Shown: positions 33,121 through 41,093 of the stretch, one piece after another
How the letters are laid out: every line of letters begins with the position of its first letter
Position numbering within the stretch: the first letter of the stretch is position 1
Assembly (NCBI GenBank): GCA_964458605.1
Contig: CAYWLS010000031.1
Coordinates: 1-42,611 of the forward strand
From: JBBSNV01 sp964458605
Lineage (GTDB): Bacteria > Pseudomonadota > Alphaproteobacteria > Reyranellales > JAQSWP01
Reading direction: 5' to 3'
Length of the DNA stretch: 42,611 nt
Notes under the pieces: model-generated
Database searches by the model: none
What the model saw: the letters and a program-made list of their open reading frames with translations, nothing else
Told to the model about the DNA's origin: nothing
Position numbers and translations under genes: made by a program

Positions 33121-33575
33121 TAAGTACCATTTCATCACTGGTCGCTCGCGCTGAGCGCAGGCCGGGATGGCGGCAAAATCATCGCTAAGGCGACCTCAAC
33201 GTCCGAACCAATTTCTTACAGTGGCTCGCCGCTCACGACGCCTTAATTACCAGCGGGGGCGGTCACGAGCCGGCCGCAATCACGTTTCACGACGACGAAA
33301 CTGCGCGGGGACTGCAGTTGAGAGACATAGGCACCTTAATTTAATGGATGCCGCGCGGTAATAAGTGGTTGTTTTTTATAGAGAAAGGGGCGGGGCTGGA
33401 GATCGGGATATAGCTTCCCTAGATGCTCCAGCCCCATTTTTGCGGGCTATAGTTGCACCGCGACGGGCCGTTCCATACGGGGGAACTTATCCCCTGTCAA
33501 GGACCAACCCGGCTTGCATATGACTAACGTTTGGACAACCTTAAGTTCCAGTTAGAACCACAAAATGGAGTTCCG
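33121..33575. other. 455-bp non-coding region inside the AT-rich island
   Basis: No convincing gene is present; a 64-codon frame at 33167-33361 is Arg-rich and lacks a binding site. The segment contains the terminator hairpin at 33392-33441 and a small hairpin, GGGGA-ACTTAT-CCCC type, at about 33480-33495. The length and structure leave room for a small RNA or a leader of the ATPase. Confidence 0.5.
33392..33441 (+). terminator. Strong intrinsic terminator between peptidase and ATPase
   Basis: GGGGCTGGAG (33392-33401) pairs perfectly with CTCCAGCCCC (33426-33435). An inner GGGA/TCCC pairing extends the structure. ATTTTTG follows. It could end the peptidase transcript or an RNA encoded in the gap. 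The ATPase then needs its own promoter. Confidence 0.8.
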
Positions 33576-35243
33576 ATGTCATCCGCTGGCGTCATATTCC
33601 GCCGTACAGACAATATAGGGGCGCCGGACGCGCGAGACGACCGTCAATTGCTAACAAGCTGCTTCATCGACACCGGGATAATTCAAGCACTAACTGATTG
33701 CGAGAATTCTGCATGCATTTTGCTGGGGCGAACCGGTGCCGGAAAAACAGCCCTACTCGAGGCAATTAAAGAACGAAAGGAAAAGCATATTGATCTCGCT
33801 CCGGAAGTTCTATCGCTCAATCACCTCATAAATTCCAACGTTCTCAATTTCTACGAGTCCGCAGGAGTCCACCTTGACGCATTTTATAAATTGCTTTGGG
33901 AGCATGTATTTGCGGTCGAGCTTATAAAGGCGAAGTACGACATCAAAAATGAAGATGGTCACAAATCCTTCATGCGACGGATAGTGGATGCGTTTGGAGA
34001 TGAAGCGAAGAAGCAAGCGCTCAACTATATGTCAAATTGGGCTGGAAGTTTCTGGATTGAAACCTCTACCCGGGTGCGAGAATTCACTACTAAGTTGGAA
34101 ACCGATCTGAATGCTCATGCGGGTACGAAAATCGGAACTTTGGTTGATATGGGCGCGAAAGGCGCTATGAAGCTATCGGAGGAAGAAAAAAGCGAAGTTG
34201 TTGAGCGTGGGCAAAAAATCGTCAATAGCGTGCACATCAGAGCACTTCAAGATTTGTTAAGAACATTAAATGAGGACATTTTCGATGATCCTCAGAATCC
34301 ATACTACATTTTGATAGATAGGCTCGATGAGAATTGGGTCGATGACCGTATCAGATATCGTCTAATCAGAGCTATGATCGAGGCCGTGAGATCGTTCCGC
34401 CAGGTTCGGAACGTCAAAATTCTAGCATCATTGCGCGATGACTTGTTGCATTCAGTGATTAAAAGAACTTCACAGGCCGGATATCAGGCAGAGAAATATA
34501 GCGCTCTTTTCTTTCCCATTCGCTGGTCAAGAAACGATTTGCATAAGTTGCTTGATGCGCGGGCTAATGTCGTCTTTAGAGCGCGATATACAAAACAGCA
34601 TGTATCAATTAACGATATTCTGCCACCCAATCAAATGGAACAGCGCAGTGCGGCCGACTATATTTTAAATAGAACGACCTTTCGTCCTCGTGAAGCAATC
34701 ATGTTTGTAAATGAGTGTATACATCGGGCGGATGGGAGAGCAAAAATCACAGTAGATAATTTGAAAGCGGCAGAGGGCGTTTATTCCAATACGCGCCTCG
34801 AATCAATTAGAGACGAATGGGCCTACGAATTCCCGTGTTGTCTAGATACCGTGAAGCTTCTTCAGAATCGTAGCGCCAACTTCTCGGTCTCCGAGATAAC
34901 CGAGAGCGAGGCCTACAATGTAGCGGAGAAGCTCACAGACCGAGAGGCGTGTCATGATCCAGCTTACGACGCGGCAGTCAGATTTATAGAAGGGAAAGTA
35001 GGGTTGGGTGAATTCCGTAACAATCTTGTGTCGATTTTGTATCAGCTGTGCATAGTCGGATTGAAATTGGCTCCCAATCGCCCATTGCAATGGGCGTTTA
35101 CTGAAGATGGAGCAGTCTACCCGCATCAAATTGCCGAAGACACCAATGTCAGCGTTCATAAGGCATTCTGGCTTGTCCTCAACATTAGCCCTAAAAGACA
35201 TGGCCGGGCAGAGCAAAGAGGCGAACCTTTGCTAGAAGGTTAA
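33576..35243 (+). CDS. P-loop ATPase, possibly Sll1717-type (AT-rich island)
   Basis: The 555-residue protein is an ATPase with Walker A GRTGAGKT (51-58) and a Walker B-like YYILIDRLDENW (Asp248, then Asp251-Glu252). VKILASLRDDL follows as a probable sensor segment. The rest is helical, without membrane segments. The pattern recalls P-loop ATPases annotated as the Sll1717 family, seen in variable and defence loci; this assignment is from memory, not a search. I chose ATG 33576 because GGAG lies 5 bases before it; a TTG at 33531 has no binding site. Composition is low in GC (row 34561-34620 has 23 G+C in 60). It ends 11 bases before the convergent hydratase gene. Confidence 0.8.
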   Translation: MSSAGVIFRRTDNIGAPDARDDRQLLTSCFIDTGIIQALTDCENSACILLGRTGAGKTALLEAIKERKEKHIDLAPEVLSLNHLINSNVLNFYESAGVHLDAFYKLLWEHVFAVELIKAKYDIKNEDGHKSFMRRIVDAFGDEAKKQALNYMSNWAGSFWIETSTRVREFTTKLETDLNAHAGTKIGTLVDMGAKGAMKLSEEEKSEVVERGQKIVNSVHIRALQDLLRTLNEDIFDDPQNPYYILIDRLDENWVDDRIRYRLIRAMIEAVRSFRQVRNVKILASLRDDLLHSVIKRTSQAGYQAEKYSALFFPIRWSRNDLHKLLDARANVVFRARYTKQHVSINDILPPNQMEQRSAADYILNRTTFRPREAIMFVNECIHRADGRAKITVDNLKAAEGVYSNTRLESIRDEWAYEFPCCLDTVKLLQNRSANFSVSEITESEAYNVAEKLTDREACHDPAYDAAVRFIEGKVGLGEFRNNLVSILYQLCIVGLKLAPNRPLQWAFTEDGAVYPHQIAEDTNVSVHKAFWLVLNISPKRHGRAEQRGEPLLEG

Positions 35244-35254
35244 AGTTTCTCCCG

Positions 35255-36076
35255 TCAGCGCCCCGTGAAACGGGGTGCGCGCTTTTCCATGAAATGCGCC
35301 ACGCCTTCCTTGAAATCCTCGCTGAGGAAGCTCTCGCGCATCTCGTGATCGCCCACCACGATCGATTCGGCGAGCGTCTGGAACTGCGCTTCCCACACCT
35401 GGCGCTTCATCACCGCCACCGAGCGCGGCGAGACGGTGGTGGCGATCGTGCCCGCGTACTGCCGTACCGCGCCCATCAGCTCGGCGTCGGGCAGCACGCG
35501 GTTGACCATGCCCATGGCATGGGCTTCGGCGGCGCCGAACTTGCGGGCCGAGCAGAGGATGTCCATGGCGTTGGCCGGTCCCACCAGCCGCGGCAAGGTC
35601 CAGGAGATGCCGTGTTCGGCGATCAGGCCGCGCGCGGCGAAGGCGGAGGTGAACATCGCGCTCTGGGCGGCGAAGCGCATGTCGCAATAGAGCGCGATCA
35701 CCAGCCCCAACCCGGCGCAGGGACCGTTGACGGCGCCGATGATCAGCTTGGGGATGGTGGGGAAATAGGAATAGGTCATGCGGAAGTCGGCGCGCGTGCC
35801 GGCCACCACGTTGGAGCGCGGCCGGTCGGCCGCTGCGGCCTGCTGCCGGTTGTGCTGGATGCCGGTCAGCAGGTCCATGTCGGCGCCGGCGCAGAAGCCG
35901 CGGCCCGCCCCGGTCAGCACGATGGCGCGCACCTGGTCGTCGGCGCCGGCCCGGTGCATGGCCTCGCGCACGTCCACCTCCATCTGCCGCGTCCAGGCAT
36001 TGAGCCGGTCGGGCCGGTTGAGCGTGACGGTGGCGATGCCGTCCTCGACGTCGTACAGGATGGTCTCGAAAGCCAT
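35255..36076 (-). CDS. Enoyl-CoA hydratase/isomerase family protein
   Basis: The 273-residue crotonase-fold protein probably adds water to a trans-2-enoyl-CoA. The oxyanion-hole segments are GRGFCAGADMDLL and VNGPCAGLGLVIALYCDMRFAA. The second region, AFAARGLIAEHGISW, holds an acidic residue at the usual catalytic position (RGLIAEHG). GGGAGGA lies 5 bases before ATG 36074-36076. It is divergent from the SnoaL-like/MaoC-like pair, which fits a common acyl-CoA pathway. The AT-rich ATPase gene abuts its 3' end. Confidence 0.92.
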   Translation of the reverse strand: MAFETILYDVEDGIATVTLNRPDRLNAWTRQMEVDVREAMHRAGADDQVRAIVLTGAGRGFCAGADMDLLTGIQHNRQQAAAADRPRSNVVAGTRADFRMTYSYFPTIPKLIIGAVNGPCAGLGLVIALYCDMRFAAQSAMFTSAFAARGLIAEHGISWTLPRLVGPANAMDILCSARKFGAAEAHAMGMVNRVLPDAELMGAVRQYAGTIATTVSPRSVAVMKRQVWEAQFQTLAESIVVGDHEMRESFLSEDFKEGVAHFMEKRAPRFTGR

Positions 36077-36217
36077 GGCGATCCTCCCGATTCATCGCAG
36101 CCTTGCCGTAATTGGCATTGATTTTTGTTGCCGCCCATTCTGCAATGCCGTCTTGGACGCGACAATCGCGCTGCCGCCCGAGCGGCGGCGCCGGTTTCGC
36201 CTGATGGTTCGACGACG

Positions 36218-36691
36218 ATGGATTTCGCCCGATTGCTGCAGCGCATGACCGAGGCCGCCGAAGCCGGGGACGGCGGGGGTTTCGCTGCCTGCTTCACGCC
36301 CGACGGCGTCTATCACGACTATATCTACGGCGATCATGTCGGCCGCGACTCCATCGCCGACATGCTGGAGAACCAGTTCCACCGCGATGCCGCCCAGTAT
36401 CGCTGGCGCTTCTTCGATCCGGTCAGCGACGGGCGCATCGGTTATGCCTGGTCGCTGTCGTCCTTCGCCTCCACGGTGCCCGAGTTCGAGGGCCAGCCCG
36501 TGGTGATCGACGGCATGAGTCGTTTTGAATTAAGAGATGGCCTCATCGCCGACTACAAGGAATCGGTCAATGGCGGCGTCGCCATGAGCCAGCTCGGCGT
36601 GGCGCCGGAGCGCATGGCCAAGGTGATGCGGCGCTGGGCCGACCAGCTCAAGGCGCGGCCCCAGACGGTCGCCTATCTGAAATCCAAGTAA
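36218..36691 (+). CDS. SnoaL/NTF2-like protein
   Basis: The 157-residue protein has the cone-shaped NTF2/SnoaL-like pattern: a first helix MDFARLLQRMTEAAEAGDGGGFAACF, then DGVYHDYIYGDHVGRDSIADML, and a final sheet FELRDGLIADYKE. Members are polyketide cyclases, dehydratases, isomerases or plain ligand carriers; no active site can be fixed here. It is 16 bases upstream of a MaoC-like gene and divergent from an enoyl-CoA hydratase, so a role with a CoA or hydroxyacid substrate is plausible. Confidence 0.8.
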   Translation: MDFARLLQRMTEAAEAGDGGGFAACFTPDGVYHDYIYGDHVGRDSIADMLENQFHRDAAQYRWRFFDPVSDGRIGYAWSLSSFASTVPEFEGQPVVIDGMSRFELRDGLIADYKESVNGGVAMSQLGVAPERMAKVMRRWADQLKARPQTVAYLKSK

Positions 36692-36707
36692 GGGGAAGGG
36701 AACCAAC

Positions 36708-37166
36708 ATGCGCGACTTTCAGACCGTCGACGACCTGAAGAAAGAGGTCGGCAAGGAGATCGGCGTCAGCGACTGGGTGACGGTCGACCAGGACCGCATC
36801 GACAAATTCGCCGACGCCACCGGCGACCACCAGTGGATCCATGTCGACGTCGAGCGCGCCCGGAAGGAGATGCCCGGCGGCAAGACCATCGCCCACGGCT
36901 ATCTGACGTTGTCGCTGCTGCCGATGCTGACGGCGCAGATCGGCAAGGTGAAGAAGGTGTCGCGCGGCATCAACTACGGCTCCAACAAGGTGCGCTTCAC
37001 CAACATGGTGCCGGCGGGCTCGCGCGTGCGGGCGCGCCAGAAGCTGATCGCGGCCGACCCGGTGGGCGGCGGCGGCACGCGCTTCACCAACGAGGTGACG
37101 ATCGAGATCGAGGGCCAGGACAAGCCGGCCTGCGTCGCCGAGGTCATGAGCATCGTCTACCCGTAG
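36708..37166 (+). CDS. MaoC-like (R)-specific enoyl-CoA hydratase
   Basis: The 152-residue hot-dog protein carries the hydratase-2 signature FADATGDHQWIHVD with catalytic Asp40 and His45, then GKTIAHGYLTLSLLP. These enzymes add water to enoyl-CoA giving the (R)-3-hydroxy product. A rich purine tract (AAGGGGAAGGGA) precedes the ATG at 36708, 16 bases after the SnoaL-like stop, so the two genes are probably co-transcribed. Confidence 0.93.
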   Translation: MRDFQTVDDLKKEVGKEIGVSDWVTVDQDRIDKFADATGDHQWIHVDVERARKEMPGGKTIAHGYLTLSLLPMLTAQIGKVKKVSRGINYGSNKVRFTNMVPAGSRVRARQKLIAADPVGGGGTRFTNEVTIEIEGQDKPACVAEVMSIVYP

Positions 37167-37199
37167 GCGCCGTCACATCCAGCCACCGGACGCCAGGCC

Positions 37200-37979
37200 A
37201 TGATCCTCCGCCGCGAGGACATCACCGAGGAGCGCATCGCCGCCTGGATCGCCGAGGGCAAGAAGCACGGCTATACCGGCTACCTGACCCGCGAGCAGCG
37301 CGAAGCCTCGCGCCGGCGCTTCCTGTCGCGCCTGCCGCGCGGCGAATCGATGTGGGTGTTCGGCTACGGCTCGCTGATGTGGGCGCCGGCCTTCGACTAT
37401 GCCGAGCGCCTGCCGGCGGTGCTGCAGGGCTGGCATCGCAGCTTCTGCTTCTGGACCGCGATGGGCCGGGGCACGCCGGCGCTGCCCGGGCTGATGCTGG
37501 CGCTGGAGCGGGGCGGCCAGTGCCACGGCGTGGCCTATCGCATCGCCCCGTCGCGGGTGCAGAGCGAGACCGAGATCGTGTGGCGGCGCGAGATGATCAG
37601 CGGCGTCTATCGCGCCCAGTGGGTCACGCTGCGCACCGCGCGGGGACCGCGTCGCGCTGTCACCTTCGTCATCAATCGCGGCCACCGGCTCTATACCGGG
37701 CGCATCTCGCGCCACAAGGTGGCCCACCACATCGCCTTCGCCGAAGGCCGCAACGGCACCTGCCGCGACTATCTCGCCAACACCATGGATCACCTGCAGC
37801 AGCTCGGCATCGTCGATCGCGAGATGAAGGAATTGTCGCGCCTGGTGCGCCATACCCGCACCGACGCGCCGCCGCCGGAGATCCGGCCCGGCCTGCGCGC
37901 GCCGCCGGGTCCGGTCCATCCCTCGCCCGACCAGGTTGCCCTCGCCGCCAGCCAGAACAGCAGTCGCGATGTTGTTTAG
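37200..37979 (+). CDS. chaC: ChaC-like gamma-glutamylcyclotransferase
   Basis: The 259-residue protein has the ChaC nucleotide-like loop VFGYGSLMW, then FCFWTAMGRGTPALPGLMLAL and the conserved VWRREM that carries the catalytic acidic residue. ChaC releases 5-oxoproline from glutathione. The C-terminal ~40 residues are Pro-rich and not part of the fold. There is an unusual ~50-residue N-terminal lead before the loop. Its end overlaps the first EamA transporter gene by 11 bases. It lies 33 bases after the MaoC-like gene. Confidence 0.88.
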   Translation: MILRREDITEERIAAWIAEGKKHGYTGYLTREQREASRRRFLSRLPRGESMWVFGYGSLMWAPAFDYAERLPAVLQGWHRSFCFWTAMGRGTPALPGLMLALERGGQCHGVAYRIAPSRVQSETEIVWRREMISGVYRAQWVTLRTARGPRRAVTFVINRGHRLYTGRISRHKVAHHIAFAEGRNGTCRDYLANTMDHLQQLGIVDREMKELSRLVRHTRTDAPPPEIRPGLRAPPGPVHPSPDQVALAASQNSSRDVV

Positions 37980-38907
37980 CTCGGTGGTGGCGTCGTGGCA
38001 CGGCCTGCCGGGCGTGCTGCGCGGCGTGATCTGGTCGGCGCTGTCGGGCCTGCTGTTCACGGTGCTGAACGCGCTGATGCGCAAGCTGGTGGTCGGCCCC
38101 GACGCGCTCAATCCCATCGTCACCGGCTTCTGGCGCTACGGCTTCGGCGCGCTGACCATCACGCCCTGGCTGTTCACCGTCGGCCGCACTGCCTGGCGCG
38201 CCACCCGGCCGGTCAACCACGTCGTGCGCAGCTTCATCCACGCCTCCGCCTTCGCGATCTGGTTCGTCGCCCTGCCGCTGATCCCGATCGCCGAGACCAC
38301 GGCGCTGAGCTTCACCACGCCGCTGTTCATCACCATCGGCGCCGCGCTGTTCCTGGGCGAGAAGGTCGGCGTGCGCCGCATCGGCGCCGTGGTCATCGGC
38401 TTCGTCGGCACCCTGGTGATCATCCGGCCGGGCTTCGCCACGCTGTCGGAGGGCTCGCTGCTGATGCTGGCGACGGCGCCGCTGTTCGCCGCTTCCAACC
38501 TGATGGCCAAGGCCATCGCCAGCCGCGATTCGATCACCGCCATCGTCGGCTGGCAGTCGACTGCCATCACGCTGTTCCTGCTGATTCCGGCGCTCTGTTT
38601 CTGGCAGTGGCCGACCCTGGGCCAGTTCGCCTGGCTGGCGCTGGGCGGCATGATGGGCAGCATGGCGCATCTGTGCCTGAGTCAGAGCTACAAGGTGGCC
38701 GACATCACCGCCACCCAGCCGATCGGCTTCCTGCAGTTGGTGTGGGCGACGGCGCTGGGCTTCCTGATGTTCGGCGACCATCCCGACCTGTGGACCTGGC
38801 TGGGCGCGGTGGTGATCTTCGTCTCCAACATGTATATCTCCCATCGCGAGGTGGTGCGGCGCGGCAAGCCGGACCTGACCGGCGCGGTGCCGCCCGCGCC
38901 GCAATGA
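37969..38907 (+). CDS. EamA/DMT-family transporter 1
   Basis: The 312-residue membrane protein has ten predicted hydrophobic segments in two EamA repeats, with the family's TTALSFTTPLFITIGAALFLGEKV and a mirrored C-terminal QPIGFLQLVWATALGFLMFGDHPDLWTWLGAVVIF. Such proteins usually export amino acids, nucleotides or drugs; the substrate is unknown. ATG 37969 overlaps the ChaC-like gene. It is the first of three tandem paralogues. The last 66 bases, including the stop, are identical in the next gene. Confidence 0.93.
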   Translation: MLFSSVVASWHGLPGVLRGVIWSALSGLLFTVLNALMRKLVVGPDALNPIVTGFWRYGFGALTITPWLFTVGRTAWRATRPVNHVVRSFIHASAFAIWFVALPLIPIAETTALSFTTPLFITIGAALFLGEKVGVRRIGAVVIGFVGTLVIIRPGFATLSEGSLLMLATAPLFAASNLMAKAIASRDSITAIVGWQSTAITLFLLIPALCFWQWPTLGQFAWLALGGMMGSMAHLCLSQSYKVADITATQPIGFLQLVWATALGFLMFGDHPDLWTWLGAVVIFVSNMYISHREVVRRGKPDLTGAVPPAPQ

Positions 38908-39883
38908 CGGGCCGGCCATGGGGGCGGCCATGAAGCGGGCCGCGCTGTGGCTGCAGGGCAGCGTGGCGGCCTGGCACGGGCAGCCGGCGATCCTGCGCGG
39001 CGTGCTGTGGGCGGTGCTGGCGGGCCTGTTCTCCACCATTCTCAACGCCATGCTGCGCTGGTTCGTGGTCGGGCCCGAGGCGCTGCATCCCATGGTCATC
39101 GCATTCTGGCGCTATGCCTTCAGCGCGCTGGCGATCGCGCCGTGGCTGGTCGCCGTCGGCCGCGCCGCCTGGCGCACCAGCCGGCCGGCCAACCACGTGG
39201 TGCGCAGCATGACCCACGCCGCCGGTTTCGTGGTGTGGTTCATCGCGTTGCCGCTGATCCCGATCGCCGAGACGACGGCGCTGGGATTCACCACGCCGCT
39301 GTTCATCACCGTGGGCGCGGCGTTGTTCCTGGGCGAGAAGGTCGGCATACGCCGCATCCTCGCCGTCGCGATCGGCTTCGTCGGCACGCTGGTGATCATC
39401 CGGCCGGGCATCGCCACGCTGTCGGAAGGCTCGCTGCTGATGCTGGCCACGGCGCCGATCTTCGCCGTCTCCAACCTGATGGCCAAGGCGATCGCCAGCC
39501 ACGATCCGATCACCGCCATCGTCGGCTGGCAGTCGGCGCTCATCACGCTGTTTCTGCTGGGACCGGCGCTGTACTTCTGGCAGACGCCGAGCCTGGGCCA
39601 GTTCCTGCTGCTGGGACTGGGCGGCGCCATGGGGGCGGCCTCGCATCTTTGCCTGAGCCAGAGCTACAAGGTGGCCGATATCACCGCGGTGCAGCCGATC
39701 GGTTTCCTGCAGCTGGTCTGGGCCACCGTGCTGGGTTTCGCCATGTTCGGCGACCATCCCGATCTGTGGACCTGGATCGGCGCGGCGGTGATCTTCGTCG
39801 CCAACCTGTACATTTCGCATCGCGAGGTGGTGCGGCGCGGCAAGCCGGACCTGACCGGCGCGGTGCCGCCCGCGCCGCAATGA
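38842..39883 (+). repeat. 66-bp exact repeat at the 3' ends of transporters 1 and 2
   Basis: Bases 38842-38907 and 39818-39883 are identical, covering the last 21 codons and the stop (HREVVRRGKPDLTGAVPPAPQ). The encoded proteins are otherwise only similar, so the ends look recently homogenised. Confidence 0.9.
38918..39883 (+). CDS. EamA/DMT-family transporter 2
   Basis: This 321-residue paralogue of the preceding gene keeps the same ten-segment layout (TTALGFTTPLFITVGAALFLGEKV; QPIGFLQLVWATVLGFAMFGDHPDLWTW). It starts 10 bases after transporter 1 stops. The ATG at 38918 is used here; an in-frame ATG at 38930 with a GGGGGCGG tract just upstream may be the real start, giving 317 residues. Tandem order and high similarity indicate duplication; both could form a hetero-oligomer or have split substrates. 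Confidence 0.92.
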   Translation: MGAAMKRAALWLQGSVAAWHGQPAILRGVLWAVLAGLFSTILNAMLRWFVVGPEALHPMVIAFWRYAFSALAIAPWLVAVGRAAWRTSRPANHVVRSMTHAAGFVVWFIALPLIPIAETTALGFTTPLFITVGAALFLGEKVGIRRILAVAIGFVGTLVIIRPGIATLSEGSLLMLATAPIFAVSNLMAKAIASHDPITAIVGWQSALITLFLLGPALYFWQTPSLGQFLLLGLGGAMGAASHLCLSQSYKVADITAVQPIGFLQLVWATVLGFAMFGDHPDLWTWIGAAVIFVANLYISHREVVRRGKPDLTGAVPPAPQ

Positions 39884-39961
39884 GTTGGCCGTGATCGCGG
39901 CGGCTTGCGGCGGCGCGACGCAGGGCAGCGTTGCGCGGCGCGGCAGGACGGCTGGCGGGCT

Positions 39962-39975
39962 GCACTTTATAGTGC
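39962..39975 (+). promoter_or_regulatory. Inverted repeat with -10-like TATAGT before transporter 3
   Basis: GCACT (39962-39966) and AGTGC (39971-39975) enclose TTATAG. The box lies 25-30 bases before the ATG of transporter 3. No -35 is visible. It resembles the inverted repeat and -10 box before argC. Confidence 0.3.
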
Positions 39976-39999
39976 GCTCCCCATGATAGCGCGCGCCCC

Positions 40000-40944
40000 A
40001 TGAACCTGCCCGATCGGCCTGCCTTCTCGCCCGCGCGCCAGTTGGTGGCGCGCGCCACCGGCGCACTCGGCCGGCTGCCGCCGACCGCGCAGGGCTTCGC
40101 CTGGGTGCTGCTGTCGGGCGTGCTGTTCGCGCTGCTCAACGCCACCTTGCGTTACGTGTCGCTGCAACTGCACCCGATGATGACCTCGTTCCTGCGGTTC
40201 TGCTTCGGGTTGCTGGTGATCGCGCCGATCGTGCTGCGCCACGGCTTGGCGGTGTTCCGCACCGCCCGGCCGTCGATGCAGATCCTGCGCAACGTGGTGC
40301 ACGCTTCCGCTTTCGGCGTCTGGTACACCGCCCTGCCGCTGATCCCGCTGGCCGAGATGACGGCGATCGGTTCCTCCGGCCCGCTGTTCATCACCATCGG
40401 CGCCTTCCTGTTCCTGCACGAGCAGGTGCGCTGGCGGCGCTGGCTGGCGGTGCTGTTCGGCTTCGCCGGGGTGTGGCTGATCGTGCGGCCGGGCTTCGCC
40501 GAGGTGTCGCACGGCACGGTGCTGATGCTGATCGCGGTGCCGATCATCGCCGCCTCGCAGCTCATCGCCAAGGTGCAGACCAGGAGCGATTCGCCCAACA
40601 CCATCATCTGCTGGCAGACCCTGCTGATGATCCTGTTCTTCTTTCCCGCCGCGCTCTATTTCTGGGAATGGCCGAGCTGGCGCGAGCTGGGGCTGCTGGC
40701 GATCGCCGGCGTGCTGGGCACCAGCGCCAATATGTGCCTGGTCAATGCCTACAAGGTGGCGGAAATCTCCGTCCTGCAGCCGCTCACCTTCCTCAACTTG
40801 GTGTGGGCCTCGATCATGGGGCTGATCGTGTTCGGCGACACGCCCGACCACTGGACCTTCATCGGCGCCGGGGTGATCGTCGCCAGCACCACCTATATCG
40901 CCCGCCGCGAGGCGATGGCGCGGCGCGAGGCCCAGGCGGCGTGA
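40000..40944 (+). CDS. EamA/DMT-family transporter 3
   Basis: The 314-residue protein shares the two-repeat ten-segment plan (TAIGSSGPLFITIGAFLFLHEQV; QPLTFLNLVWASIMGLIVFGDTPDHWTF) but is clearly more diverged and has a longer, Arg/Pro-rich cytosolic N-terminus (~28 residues). It ends RREAMARREAQAA instead of the shared tail of the first two. A 116-base gap with its own promoter-like element separates it from them, so its expression may be independent. Confidence 0.92.
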   Translation: MNLPDRPAFSPARQLVARATGALGRLPPTAQGFAWVLLSGVLFALLNATLRYVSLQLHPMMTSFLRFCFGLLVIAPIVLRHGLAVFRTARPSMQILRNVVHASAFGVWYTALPLIPLAEMTAIGSSGPLFITIGAFLFLHEQVRWRRWLAVLFGFAGVWLIVRPGFAEVSHGTVLMLIAVPIIAASQLIAKVQTRSDSPNTIICWQTLLMILFFFPAALYFWEWPSWRELGLLAIAGVLGTSANMCLVNAYKVAEISVLQPLTFLNLVWASIMGLIVFGDTPDHWTFIGAGVIVASTTYIARREAMARREAQAA

Positions 40945-41093
40945 GCCCGCCGCCCTGGATGCAGCGCCTTGCCGTCTCGCCAAGGCATGTGCGGCCGAGA
41001 CAAAAACCTCGCCACGCTCCGCACAACGCCAATACTTGAGCCGCCGTCTCCGCCTGCTTACACTCGCCGCCAAACGCCATCGCCAGGAGCAAC

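Noticed and set aside
33167..33361. 64-codon Arg-rich frame in the island gap
   Set aside because: No ribosome binding site, biased composition and no recognisable motif.
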